In this document: positions 1 through 8,327 of the stretch, in pieces
How the letters are laid out: the number at the start of each line of letters is the position of its first letter
How positions within the stretch are numbered: position 1 is the stretch's first letter
Source of the DNA: Aureitalea marina
GTDB taxonomy: Bacteria > Bacteroidota > Bacteroidia > Flavobacteriales > Flavobacteriaceae
Length of the DNA: 64,000 nucleotides
Assembly: GCF_002943755.1 (NCBI RefSeq)
Contig: NZ_MQUB01000001.1
Location: 372,001-436,000 of the forward strand
Reading direction: 5' to 3'
Made by a program: the position numbers and the translations under genes
The notes under the pieces: model-generated
The model's input: only the letters and a program-made list of their open reading frames with translations
Databases searched by the model: none
Told to the model about the DNA's origin: nothing

Positions 1-260
1 ACCATTTCCGGTCTTCCGGTCTTAACACCGCAAAAACCACAGGACCGGGTACAGATGTTCCCTAAGATCATAAAAGTGGCTGTTCCCTCAGTCCAGCATT
101 CACCCATATTGGGGCAACTACCAGAGGTACATATGGTGTGCAGATTGTATTTATCCACCAAACCGCGAAGTTCGGTGTATTTCTTTCCAGTAGGCAATTT
201 GACCCGAAGCCATTTGGGTTTCGGGGCAGGTTTTGTTAGCTGTTGTTCAGGTGTTTCCAT
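1..260 (-). CDS. lipA: Lipoyl synthase LipA, N-terminal part, cut by the window edge
   Basis: Radical-SAM enzyme that inserts two sulfurs into the octanoyl group on lipoyl domains of 2-oxoacid dehydrogenases and the glycine cleavage system. Read on the minus strand from ATG at 260, the protein starts METPEQQL and the 86 codons present hold the auxiliary cluster motif CxxxxCxxxxxC ([12 protein letters not shown]) followed by the radical-SAM motif CxxxCxxC (CTRSCGFC). That order of the two cysteine motifs identifies LipA. The rest of the gene lies beyond base 1. It follows the transporter gene by 54 bases on the same strand and may end that operon. Confidence 0.93.
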   Translation of the reverse strand, partial: METPEQQLTKPAPKPKWLRVKLPTGKKYTELRGLVDKYNLHTICTSGSCPNMGECWTEGTATFMILGNICTRSCGFCGVKTGRPEM

Positions 261-314
261 AGCGATACAAAGATACAACTTATCCCATTGGATAAAAAAG
301 CGCTGGCGTTGAGA

Positions 315-1523
315 TCAACTGACGATCAGGTACCAAATCCCAAAGCCTAATAGTACTAAAATCCCAATTATACTGAGCAATCGCATCCATTTCCCCGGTC
401 TGAACTTCTCTGGGGTATGTTTGCCCGTGATCAGCACAAAACTGATCAGGGCATAAAATGGAGCGGTAAGGAAAGAAAGTACCGTGGCGATCCGGATCAA
501 AATACCCATCTCGGAAATAAAGAAGAAAAAGATGGAAAGTGTTCCCAGAACCAGGACCACCAGCCAGAATAAGTAACCCCTATTCCACGATTTACCAGCA
601 AGTATCTGGGCGGAACTGTTCATGACCCTGGGTGAAGCATCCAAGGTGGTGAGGGTGGTACTAAACATGGTTGTCAGAGCAGCAATTCCGATGATGACCT
701 TAGACCAGTCCCCCAAGGTATTGGTATACATAGCAATCAGCTGATTAGCAAAGACGGTACCATTGGAAGAAAATTCTTCTCCAGAGTTGAACATTACCAG
801 GGCTCCCAACGAAAGAAACCCAATGGCCAGAATGGTTGTGGCAACATAGCCCACATTAAAATCGAAGGAGGATTGTTTTGGGCTGATCTCCGGATCCAAT
901 TTTTTCTTTTCCACCGTCCAAATAGACTGCCAGATGGCGATATCCAGTGGGGCGGGCATCCATCCCATAAAGGCGATCAGGAAGACGATACCAGCGCTCT
1001 CAGCAGGAAAGACCTGGGTGAAATCCAAGGCTTCTGCCTTGTTAACGGCCAACAGAACAGCAATTACCGTACTGATGGTCAAACCGATCACGATCACCTT
1101 CATCAGGGAATCCAAGAGCTTATAACGGCCAATAATCAAAATAGCAAAGCAAATTCCCGTGATGATGGCCGTCCATACCACAGCACTTCCTGCTCCGAAC
1201 AAGGAAGCTGCAATACCCGCTGTGACTATGGTCACAGCAGTTTGAATGGTGAACATGGTGCCAAAGGTCAGTATGAAATAGGCCCAAACTACTCCTTTAC
1301 CCAATTTCTGAAAGCCCTGGATCAGGTTTTCCCCTGTGGCATTGGCGTAGCGGGTGCCGTATTCAAAGAATGGGTATTTCACCAGGTTGATCAGCAGAAG
1401 GGCCCACAAAAGCCCAAATCCGAAATCTGCTCCGGCACGGGTAGATTGAACCAGGTGCGAGACCCCAATAGCGGCCCCGGCAAAGAGGAAACCGGGCCCC
1501 AGTTTCTTCAAGGAGAACTTCAT
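315..1523 (-). CDS. NRAMP-family-like membrane transporter lacking the canonical metal motifs
   Basis: Polytopic membrane protein of 402 residues with about eleven hydrophobic segments and the overall look of the NRAMP/SLC11 (LeuT-fold) family. Canonical NRAMP proteins bind Mn2+/Fe2+ with DPGN in the first helix and MPH in the sixth. Here the first helix reads GAAIGVSHLVQS and the sixth MGWMPAPLDIA, so the acidic and histidine ligands are missing. Substrate is therefore unknown; NRAMP-related magnesium carriers also deviate at these sites. The start overlaps the end of the sigma factor gene by 4 bases, indicating translational coupling. Confidence 0.8.
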   Translation of the reverse strand: MKFSLKKLGPGFLFAGAAIGVSHLVQSTRAGADFGFGLLWALLLINLVKYPFFEYGTRYANATGENLIQGFQKLGKGVVWAYFILTFGTMFTIQTAVTIVTAGIAASLFGAGSAVVWTAIITGICFAILIIGRYKLLDSLMKVIVIGLTISTVIAVLLAVNKAEALDFTQVFPAESAGIVFLIAFMGWMPAPLDIAIWQSIWTVEKKKLDPEISPKQSSFDFNVGYVATTILAIGFLSLGALVMFNSGEEFSSNGTVFANQLIAMYTNTLGDWSKVIIGIAALTTMFSTTLTTLDASPRVMNSSAQILAGKSWNRGYLFWLVVLVLGTLSIFFFFISEMGILIRIATVLSFLTAPFYALISFVLITGKHTPEKFRPGKWMRLLSIIGILVLLGFGIWYLIVS

Positions 1524-2092
1524 GTACCCTGGTTTTGATTGATCACGGCAGCCAGTAATTTCTTAGCCCTGAGCAAACGAACTTTCACATTGTTCAAGGG
1601 TTCGTCCAATTGCTCGGCAATTTCGTTGTAGCTCATTTCCTGGAAATAGCGAAGGTTGATCACCTCTTGGTAATGCGGTTTTAGCTGTTTGATGTATCGT
1701 AGCAATTGGTCCAGGTGCTGCTCTGTGATCAGCTTATCTTCAGGGCTCGGGGTCTGATCGGCAACTCGTCTTACCTGATCCTCATACCCTTCTGCAGTCT
1801 GAGTGCGCACAGAGATCCGTTTCTTCCTGCTTTTGTCGATTTGTAAATTCTTGGAAATGGTGATTAGCCAAGTGCTGAATGAAAAGTCTTCGTCGAAGGT
1901 GGATATCCGGTCGAAAGCCCTGGAAAATGTCTCGATGGCAATATCTTCTGCCTCATATTCAATGCCCAGGCGCTTAAGCTGAAACAGGTAAACGTCGTTC
2001 CAGAAAACGTCTAGTAAATAACTGAAGGCAGATTGATTTCCGGATTTGGCCGATCGGATCTCCTTAAGGATACGTTCCCGGGTTATTTCCAA
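1520..2092 (-). CDS. ECF-type RNA polymerase sigma factor
   Basis: Sigma-70 family factor of 190 residues. Region 2 (about residues 25-90) includes AEDIAIETFSRAFDRI and FSTWLITISKNLQIDKSRKK, which bind core polymerase and the -10 element. Region 4 (about 130-182) has the helix-turn-helix SYNEIAEQLDEPLNNVKVRL. No anti-sigma gene is adjacent, so how it is controlled is not visible. It overlaps the glycosyltransferase by 10 bases and the transporter by 4, so all three are probably co-transcribed. Confidence 0.9.
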   Translation of the reverse strand: MEITRERILKEIRSAKSGNQSAFSYLLDVFWNDVYLFQLKRLGIEYEAEDIAIETFSRAFDRISTFDEDFSFSTWLITISKNLQIDKSRKKRISVRTQTAEGYEDQVRRVADQTPSPEDKLITEQHLDQLLRYIKQLKPHYQEVINLRYFQEMSYNEIAEQLDEPLNNVKVRLLRAKKLLAAVINQNQGT

Positions 2093-3192
2093 TGCTTAGG
2101 TTTTGCCATAAGGTTCGAAATAAAGATAATCAATTGCAGCCAGACCAGGACCAGTTCCAGGAGAGGGGTGAGGGCTAGCAGCCCTTTTTCATTCAACTGT
2201 TTGAAGGACAGTCCTGTTACTGCATATTGAGCAATTATTCGAACCAAAGCCAAGGGCGCTATCCACCACCAGGGGAGGAGAATAAAACCAAGTACAACCA
2301 AAGGCCAGAAGGCCCAATTGGACAAAAAGTAAAGGGTGAGTGAAATCCGTTGTCCCAAACTGTAATTTGTGGCAGTAGTTATATGCCGTCTTTTTTGACG
2401 GATCCATTCCGCCAGATTGTCTTTGGGGATAGAATAGGTGAAGGCCTTTACATTGAGACAGACATTGGTGTTGTCTGAAGTGGAAGCTTGGTTTACGAAG
2501 AGATCATCGTCACCGGAAGCCAGGTTCATATGGCTCATAAAACCACTCTGCTTAAAAAATAAGGAAGAGGTATAGGCCAAATTCCTACCAACTCCCATAT
2601 AGGCTTTTCCTCTTAAAGCTGCGCTGAGATATTGCACACCTGTCATTGCAGTCTCATATCGGATCAAGCGATTGAGAAAACCCGGTCTGTTCTCATACGG
2701 TCCATAACCCAGGACCAATTCTTGTTTTTGGTCCAGCTGGGCAGACATGGCACCCAACCACTGCTTGGAAGCAGGACGGCAATCGGCATCTGTAAAGATC
2801 AATCTGGGATGAGTAGCTCGTTTGATCCCAAGGGTAAGAGCATATTTTTTATTGGCCCAAAAAGTTTCGTTCTCACGGACATTGACAATGCTTATTCGCT
2901 TGTCCTTGACCGCCCAGGACTCCATCACTTTCAAGGTTTCATCAGATGAGCGGTCATTGATCAGGATCAACTCGAAGTCCGGATGTTGCTGTTCCAGCCA
3001 AAGAGGGATGTGCTTCTCCAGTTGTTCGGCCTCATTCTTGGCGCAGACAATCAGACTGGCAGGAAAGCCTTTTTGCGGTTTATCCGATCCTTTGTAAAAC
3101 GCAAGAGGGAGAAAACGGCTGTAAAAGTATAGGTTGATCAGGACACAAACGATCAGAAGGTAGAATCCAATCATGTCCGGTGAAAGTACCAC
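2083..3192 (-). CDS. Family 2 glycosyltransferase, membrane-anchored
   Basis: Inverting glycosyltransferase of 369 residues. An N-terminal membrane helix is followed by the GT-A fold: LIVCAKNEAEQL at the nucleotide site, ILINDRSSDET, then FTDADCRP as the DxD metal site, and a QKRRHITTATN segment in the place of the QxxRW motif of processive enzymes. Three hydrophobic helices close the protein. The acceptor is unknown; such enzymes act in polysaccharide, glycolipid or carotenoid-glycoside synthesis. Start taken at 3192; the second methionine, six codons in, is an alternative. Upstream member of the string that runs into the sigma factor, transporter and lipA. Confidence 0.85.
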   Translation of the reverse strand: MVLSPDMIGFYLLIVCVLINLYFYSRFLPLAFYKGSDKPQKGFPASLIVCAKNEAEQLEKHIPLWLEQQHPDFELILINDRSSDETLKVMESWAVKDKRISIVNVRENETFWANKKYALTLGIKRATHPRLIFTDADCRPASKQWLGAMSAQLDQKQELVLGYGPYENRPGFLNRLIRYETAMTGVQYLSAALRGKAYMGVGRNLAYTSSLFFKQSGFMSHMNLASGDDDLFVNQASTSDNTNVCLNVKAFTYSIPKDNLAEWIRQKRRHITTATNYSLGQRISLTLYFLSNWAFWPLVVLGFILLPWWWIAPLALVRIIAQYAVTGLSFKQLNEKGLLALTPLLELVLVWLQLIIFISNLMAKPKHWK

Positions 3193-3399
3193 TTATTTTG
3201 CGTGGGCTTGTTCTGTGCAACTGTCGAATTGGTCCGGAGTCTTTCCGCAGAAACCGCAGGCTTCTCCATCCTGGTTCAAAAATGGGCTCTGAGAAGCACA
3301 AGTGCCGGCAAATTTACCGTCTTTCTTTCCCCATATCTTGATGGCGATACCGGCAAAAGCCAAAAGCAATAACACAACCGTGATCAGTATCAGTTCCAT
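3193..3399 (-). CDS. Small membrane-anchored cysteine-containing protein
   Basis: A 68-residue protein with one N-terminal hydrophobic helix (residues 2-22), then a basic KIWGKKDGKFAGTCAS stretch and a C-terminal CGFCGKTPDQFDSC segment. It resembles a family usually annotated only as 'membrane or secreted protein' in Flavobacteriia, in which the KFAGTCASQ and CxxC motifs are conserved. The CxxCG pattern suggests metal or redox chemistry, but that is inference. Its stop codon directly abuts the glycosyltransferase start, so the two are likely one transcript. Confidence 0.75.
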   Translation of the reverse strand: MELILITVVLLLLAFAGIAIKIWGKKDGKFAGTCASQSPFLNQDGEACGFCGKTPDQFDSCTEQAHAK

Positions 3400-3489
3400 A
3401 GTTCCGGATTAGGATACAAAAATACATTATTCCGGCATAATTGTCCTTCATTTGTTTATTTTTAACCTCATTTTTAAAAGCGGATTCCC

Positions 3490-4119
3490 ATGAATAAATA
3501 TCTGGTCTTGTCGTTAGTGGTTTTACTTTTTACAGCCTGTAAAAATGAAGTGAAGGAAGGGTCCTCGGATTCTGATAAGACCGATACTATCACGGATGCG
3601 AGCCCGATGAATACAGAGGTCCGACGGGTGATCCCAGTTAAGAAAGAACTGAGTGAATTGGAGAAGAACCAGGTTAATAGCCTGATGACCAAGATCATGC
3701 TGAATACCGAGTTGAGAACATTCAGTAGTATTACCGTAAGTGCTCAGATGACGGATATGCTGGCGTCAGAAGAAGGTCCTTTTACCGTTTTCGTCCCGGA
3801 ATCCCTGGCCTTTAATCAAGTTCCCCAAGAGACGATCAATGAACTAGTGAACCCGTCTAATAAAGAAGGATTAGTCAATTTCCTCAATGGTTATATCGTG
3901 GATGGTTTGTACGATGCAGAATCCATTACAGCCCAACTGGCCGAAAAAGGCTCCCTTAGCCTGGAGTCACGTGCCGGAACTACCCTTACCCTGAATCAGA
4001 CGACCTCTGGAATTCAAATAGAAGACAGCGATGGAAATAAAGCGAGGGTTGTTCAGGCCGATATCGTAGGATTTAACGGGGTCGTACATTCGTTAGATGC
4101 CGTCTTAGGACTAAACTAG
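3490..4119 (+). CDS. Fasciclin-domain lipoprotein
   Basis: Protein of 209 residues with a short signal peptide and lipobox (LLFTAC, lipidated cysteine 17). A charged low-complexity linker is followed by one fasciclin/FAS1 domain (about residues 75-208) with the typical elements FTVFVPESLAFNQ and ADIVGFNGVVHSLDAVL. FAS1 domains are extracellular adhesion or scaffold modules. Probably attached to the outer membrane. Its 3' end overlaps the convergent murB gene by 4 bases. Confidence 0.9.
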   Translation: MNKYLVLSLVVLLFTACKNEVKEGSSDSDKTDTITDASPMNTEVRRVIPVKKELSELEKNQVNSLMTKIMLNTELRTFSSITVSAQMTDMLASEEGPFTVFVPESLAFNQVPQETINELVNPSNKEGLVNFLNGYIVDGLYDAESITAQLAEKGSLSLESRAGTTLTLNQTTSGIQIEDSDGNKARVVQADIVGFNGVVHSLDAVLGLN

Positions 4120-5132
4120 AGAATATTTACTTCTGGGGTCAACTGTATCCCAAATCGGATCATCACTTCCTCTTGTACATGCTTGGCCAAATTCAGGATC
4201 TCCTTTCCGTTAGCTTCACCATAATTTACCAAAACCAGGGCTTGCTTCTGATGCACGCCGGCATCTCCTCGGCGGAATCCTTTGAGGCCGCATTGATCGA
4301 TAAGCCATCCCGCAGGAACTTTGATTCTTCCACTGGGAGCGGGATAATGAGGGATATCAGGAAACCGTTGCTGTAGTCTGTCGAATTGATCTCTCGGTAG
4401 TTCCGGATTTTTAAAGAAGCTCCCGCTGTTACCGATCTGGGCAGGATCAGGTAATTTGGCCTGTCTGATCGCAATAACGGCCTCTGAAACATCTGATATG
4501 CTTGGTTTCTCTATCCCTGCCTCCTTCAGCCTGGAAGCTATGTCGCCGTAGGTGGTCTTAATGAAATGATCTCTGGTAGTCAATTCGATATCAATAGATG
4601 TGATGATCACCTTACCTTTTAATTCTCGCTTAAAGACAGAATCTCGATACCCAAATTGGCAAGCGGCCTTGTCCATATACTCGGAAGATCCCTCTTTTAT
4701 ACTGACCACCTGGCAGCCCAGGAAAACGTCTCTTAGCTCTACTCCGTAAGCACCTATATTCTGAATGGGGGCCGTTCCTACATTACCGGGGATCAACGAT
4801 AAGTTCTCCAAACCACCGTATCCTTTTTCCAAGCAGTATAAAACCAATTCGTGCCAATTCTCTCCAGCCGCTACGCGCAACTGTACCTTGTCTTCAGCAA
4901 GTTTGAGCTGTTCAATTCCCTTGATGCAAATATGCAGCACAACGCGTTCAAGGTTATGGGTCAGGAGCATATTGCTACCTCCACCCAAAATCATCAAGGG
5001 CAATTCCCAATCCTTCTCCAGAGCCTTTTGCAGATCCGCTATCGAATCAATGCGGACATAAAAGCTCGCCCTTACATCGATGCCGAAGGTATTTAGCTTT
5101 TTAAGGGAATAATTTTGGTGGATAATCATCAA
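4116..5132 (-). CDS. murB: UDP-N-acetylenolpyruvoylglucosamine reductase MurB
   Basis: FAD-dependent reductase that turns UDP-GlcNAc-enolpyruvate into UDP-MurNAc in peptidoglycan synthesis, in the cytoplasm. FAD-binding motifs are visible: LGGGSNMLL, then LSLIPGNVGTAPIQNIGAYG, and the active-site segment GNSGSFFKNPE carrying the catalytic serine. At 338 residues it has the length of type I MurB, with a C-terminal EVNIL. The start overlaps the upstream aminotransferase by 4 bases (ATGA), so the pair is translationally coupled. Confidence 0.96.
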   Translation of the reverse strand: MMIIHQNYSLKKLNTFGIDVRASFYVRIDSIADLQKALEKDWELPLMILGGGSNMLLTHNLERVVLHICIKGIEQLKLAEDKVQLRVAAGENWHELVLYCLEKGYGGLENLSLIPGNVGTAPIQNIGAYGVELRDVFLGCQVVSIKEGSSEYMDKAACQFGYRDSVFKRELKGKVIITSIDIELTTRDHFIKTTYGDIASRLKEAGIEKPSISDVSEAVIAIRQAKLPDPAQIGNSGSFFKNPELPRDQFDRLQQRFPDIPHYPAPSGRIKVPAGWLIDQCGLKGFRRGDAGVHQKQALVLVNYGEANGKEILNLAKHVQEEVMIRFGIQLTPEVNIL

Positions 5133-6319
5133 CTGGGATATTCAGCCAATGCCTTTTCGAGGATCTTTACAGCCCTGATCAGGCTTTCCTTATTCAGTAC
5201 ATAGGCAATTCGGACCTGATTCTGACCCTCACCAGGACTGGAATAGAATCCACCCGCTGGGGCGACCATGACCGTTTCTCCATTCAGGTCAAAATGTTCC
5301 AAGAGCCAACGGGCAAAATCATCACTGTTAGCTACTGGAAGTTCAGCAATACAGTAAAAAGCTCCTTTGGGCCTACCAACCGTAACACCGGGTATCTTTT
5401 GAAGCTCTTCCACCAGAATATTCCGTCGCTCCTGATATTCTGCAATGACCTCTTCAAAATAGGAGGCCGGGGTGTCCAGGGCTGCCTCACTGGCGATCTG
5501 AGCGAAAGTCGGTGGACTTAAACGAGCCTGGGCAAATTTTAGGGCAGTAGAAATGACCTGCCTGTTCTTACTGACCAGGCATCCAACCCGTGCGCCACAC
5601 ATGCTGTAACGTTTGGACACAGAGTCTATGATGATCCCATGTGGTTCCATTCCAGGTTCCTCCAGAATAGAATAGTGCGACTGGCCATCGTAAACGAACT
5701 CGCGGTAGACCTCGTCGGCCACCAGGAATAGGTCGTGTTTTTTTACGATCCGGGCCAGGGTGGCGATCTCCTCCTTGGAATAGAGGTATCCGGTTGGATT
5801 ACCTGGATTACAGATCAGTATGGCTTTGGTCCTTGGGGTGATCAGTTGTTCGAATTCCTCGATCGGAGGCAGGGCGAAGTTGTTTTCGATCTTGGAAATG
5901 ACCGGCACGATCTCGACCCCGGAGGCAGTTGCGAATCCGTTGTAATTGGCATAGAATGGCTCCGGTATGATCACCTGGTCACCGGCATCGCAAATGGTTC
6001 CCATCGCAAACAACAGGGCTTCACTTCCCCCGGTGGTCACGATGATATCGTTTGCTGAGACCATTATGTTGTTAGACTGGTAGTATTTGGCCAGTTTTTC
6101 CCGATACTGTTCCGATCCTTCAGAGCGGCTATAAGCCAGGATCTCTACACCGTGCTGACTGATGGCATCCATGGCCACCTTGGGGGATTGAATATCCGGT
6201 TGACCGATATTCAGGTGATAGATCTTCTTGTTAGCCTTGGCTGCTTTCTCAGCATATGGCACTAGTTTTCTGATCGGAGATTCGGGCATATTGACGCCCT
6301 TTTCGGATAATTTCGGCAT
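5129..6319 (-). CDS. Class I PLP-dependent aminotransferase
   Basis: Fold-type I aminotransferase of 396 residues, aspartate aminotransferase-like. Visible features are TGGSEALLFAMG (phosphate contact), NPGNPTG, VADEVYREF (Asp binding the PLP pyridine nitrogen) and SVSKRYSMCGARVG, where the lysine forms the Schiff base and the arginine helps bind PLP phosphate. Substrate cannot be told from sequence alone; aspartate or a broad-range amino donor is likely. Overlaps murB by 4 bases. A divergent gap of 93 bases separates it from the protease gene. Confidence 0.9.
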   Translation of the reverse strand: MPKLSEKGVNMPESPIRKLVPYAEKAAKANKKIYHLNIGQPDIQSPKVAMDAISQHGVEILAYSRSEGSEQYREKLAKYYQSNNIMVSANDIIVTTGGSEALLFAMGTICDAGDQVIIPEPFYANYNGFATASGVEIVPVISKIENNFALPPIEEFEQLITPRTKAILICNPGNPTGYLYSKEEIATLARIVKKHDLFLVADEVYREFVYDGQSHYSILEEPGMEPHGIIIDSVSKRYSMCGARVGCLVSKNRQVISTALKFAQARLSPPTFAQIASEAALDTPASYFEEVIAEYQERRNILVEELQKIPGVTVGRPKGAFYCIAELPVANSDDFARWLLEHFDLNGETVMVAPAGGFYSSPGEGQNQVRIAYVLNKESLIRAVKILEKALAEYPS

Positions 6320-6412
6320 GGAATCGAACTTTCAGCAAAATTGCAAAATATTTATTAAAAGCAGGGTGGGAAAGCCCATGTTTGAGACGATTTTTCTATC
6401 TTGATTAGGTAG

Positions 6413-7759
6413 GTGATTTGTAGTGTACACAAACTGATCTTTTCCTTCTTCGTTGTAATTCTGACTGGCTCATTAGGATACAGCCAGGATGGCTTTTTCC
6501 TTCCCGCTAATGTAGCCTCAGAAAAGATTCCCTTCCAATTGGTGAATAACCTGGTTGTAATACCGGTGGAGATCAATGGTACACCATTGTCGTTTATCCT
6601 GGATACAGGCGTTAGAACCAGTATACTTTTTGGTATAGAGCAAAATGATTCCATCCAGATGAGGAATGTGAGTCCCATCAAGATCAAGGGCCTGGGAGAA
6701 GGCGATGCGGTGGATGCGTTGAAGAGTGAGGGTAATACCTTCCGGGTTGGAGAAGCAGTAGATTTCTCCCATACCTTGTATATCGTTTTTGATGCCTCCC
6801 TCAATTTCTCTCCTCGCATGGGGATACCCATCCATGGGATACTGGGGTACGAATTCTACCGACAGTTTGTTGTAGAGACCAATTACAGCAGTAAAAGGCT
6901 GAGTTTTTATCGCCCCAAGGATTATAACTACAAGAAGTGTAAGAATTGTGCCAGCTTTGACCTGGTATTCTACAATGACAAGCCTCATATCGATGTGGAG
7001 GCGAAAGCATTGGGACAATCTTTTCCACTAACCGTGCTGGTTGATTCGGGTTCCAGTGATGCCCTTTGGATATTTAATCCTTTGCGGTGCATTTCGGAAG
7101 TAGAAAAGAATTATTTTATCGATTTCCTGGGATTGGGACTCAGTGGTCACATCTATGGGAAAAGAACACGAATCCAGGAGTTGTCACTTGGGAATTATGT
7201 GCTAAATCAGGTCAACACCGCCGCACCTGATCAGGAGGATATAGACAATGCCAAGATGTACGTGGATAGGGATGGTAGTCTGGGAGGAAATGTACTGAAG
7301 CGATTCAAGGTGATTATGGATTATCCCGGCAAGCGAATGACCCTGAAGAAAAGCAGCCTTTTTGGCGAACCTTTTTATTACAATATGAGCGGGCTAACCC
7401 TAGAACAGGGGGATAGCGAACTGATTCAGGGGAGCAAGAAGATCATAAACAATCCATTGTCCTATACGGAATCTGATCAAAATGCCTTTGCTTTTGGTAT
7501 TATCAGAACCACAGAATTCTCTTGGGAATGGGCTTCCAAACTGATGGTGGTGGATGTCAGACCGGATTCTCCTGCAGCCGAGGTTGGGCTTTATAAAGGT
7601 GACGAGATATTGATGATCAACGGTAAACCGGCCCATCAATACAAACTCTATGAAATTACGGACTTGTTCTCTTCCAGGGAAGGAAAAAAGATAAACCTGG
7701 AGATCCTGCGCAATGGGCTTATAATGAAAAAGGCCTTTGTTCTTCGGAAGATGATATAA
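6413..7759 (+). CDS. Secreted retropepsin-like aspartyl protease with PDZ domain
   Basis: Protein of 448 residues with a hydrophobic N-terminus that looks like a signal peptide. Two aspartyl-protease-like halves each carry a catalytic-type triplet: FILDTGVRTS near residue 62 and VLVDSGSSDALW near residue 210. A PDZ domain follows (about residues 365-435), including LMVVDVRPDSPAAEVGLYKGDEI. This is the domain order of the Bacteroidota 'aspartyl protease family / PDZ' proteins, assumed periplasmic or secreted. The start is GTG at 6413, because an in-frame stop lies immediately upstream and no earlier ATG is possible. Confidence 0.85.
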   Translation: MICSVHKLIFSFFVVILTGSLGYSQDGFFLPANVASEKIPFQLVNNLVVIPVEINGTPLSFILDTGVRTSILFGIEQNDSIQMRNVSPIKIKGLGEGDAVDALKSEGNTFRVGEAVDFSHTLYIVFDASLNFSPRMGIPIHGILGYEFYRQFVVETNYSSKRLSFYRPKDYNYKKCKNCASFDLVFYNDKPHIDVEAKALGQSFPLTVLVDSGSSDALWIFNPLRCISEVEKNYFIDFLGLGLSGHIYGKRTRIQELSLGNYVLNQVNTAAPDQEDIDNAKMYVDRDGSLGGNVLKRFKVIMDYPGKRMTLKKSSLFGEPFYYNMSGLTLEQGDSELIQGSKKIINNPLSYTESDQNAFAFGIIRTTEFSWEWASKLMVVDVRPDSPAAEVGLYKGDEILMINGKPAHQYKLYEITDLFSSREGKKINLEILRNGLIMKKAFVLRKMI

Positions 7760-7790
7760 AAAACCGCCTGCACAAAGCAGGCGGCCCATT
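7759..7790 (-). terminator. Intrinsic terminator for the DUF1573 gene
   Basis: Perfect 8-bp stem CCGCCTGC / GCAGGCGG (7765-7772 and 7778-7785) with a 5-base loop. Read on the minus strand it is followed by a T-run, so it fits termination of the DUF1573 transcript. The plus strand has no T-run. Confidence 0.8.
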
Positions 7791-7807
7791 ATTGATTTAT
7801 TGAGGAT

Positions 7808-8203
7808 CTAACGTGTCTTTTCCATAACGCTCTTCCCTTCGGCCAGCACTTCTCCTTTGATCTTCAATGGAGTAACTCCTTTCTCGGCGTTGGAATAAAC
7901 AGTTATGGTCTTACGGATGGGTCCCACCCGTTTGGTATCGTACTTCACTTGGATCTGACCGGTCTCACCGGGTCCGATCGGTCCTTCTGGCTTCTCCGGA
8001 ACCGTACAACCGCAAGTGGACTTGACATCCTGGATCACCAGGGGTTGGTCCCCCGTATTGGTAAACTCAAATACGCGAATACCGTCACTCCCTTTAGCAA
8101 TCGTCCCATAGTTGATCTCGGTCGTTTTGAACTCGATCTTGGCCTGTGCATTCAGGGCAATAGTGCAAACTAGGGCCAGGGCGAAAAAGACTAATTTTTT
8201 CAT
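7808..8203 (-). CDS. DUF1573 secreted protein
   Basis: A 131-residue protein with a clear Sec signal peptide (MKKLVFFALALVCTIALNAQA) and one DUF1573 domain. The domain is an Ig/ASPM-like beta sandwich with the typical FEFTNTGDQPLVIQDVKSTCGCT and YDTKRVGPIRKTITVYSN elements. Such proteins are abundant and secreted in Bacteroidota, but their role is unknown. Transcribed alone, divergent from valS, and closed by its own terminator. Confidence 0.9.
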   Translation of the reverse strand: MKKLVFFALALVCTIALNAQAKIEFKTTEINYGTIAKGSDGIRVFEFTNTGDQPLVIQDVKSTCGCTVPEKPEGPIGPGETGQIQVKYDTKRVGPIRKTITVYSNAEKGVTPLKIKGEVLAEGKSVMEKTR

Positions 8204-8292
8204 GGTTTTGATTTTGATGAATAGCTAAGGTAAATATCTTTTGAGCAACGTCCAAAATAAGGATGTTTCTTTTAAAATACTCGGTTTATACC

Positions 8293-8300
8293 TACTTTTG
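8293..8300 (+). promoter_or_regulatory. Bacteroidota-type -7 box upstream of valS
   Basis: TACTTTTG matches the TAnnTTTG consensus of Bacteroidota housekeeping promoters and lies 27 bases before the chosen valS ATG at 8328. It falls inside the longer reading frame that begins at 8241, which argues for the downstream start. Confidence 0.5.
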
Positions 8301-8327
8301 CACACTACTTTCAAAAACTGGACCAGA

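Noticed and set aside
873-1538. Open frame of 221 codons on the plus strand over the NRAMP-like gene
   Set aside because: It lies wholly antisense to a membrane protein gene with clear helices; its own product is G/Q/S-rich with no motif, the usual shadow of a biased gene.
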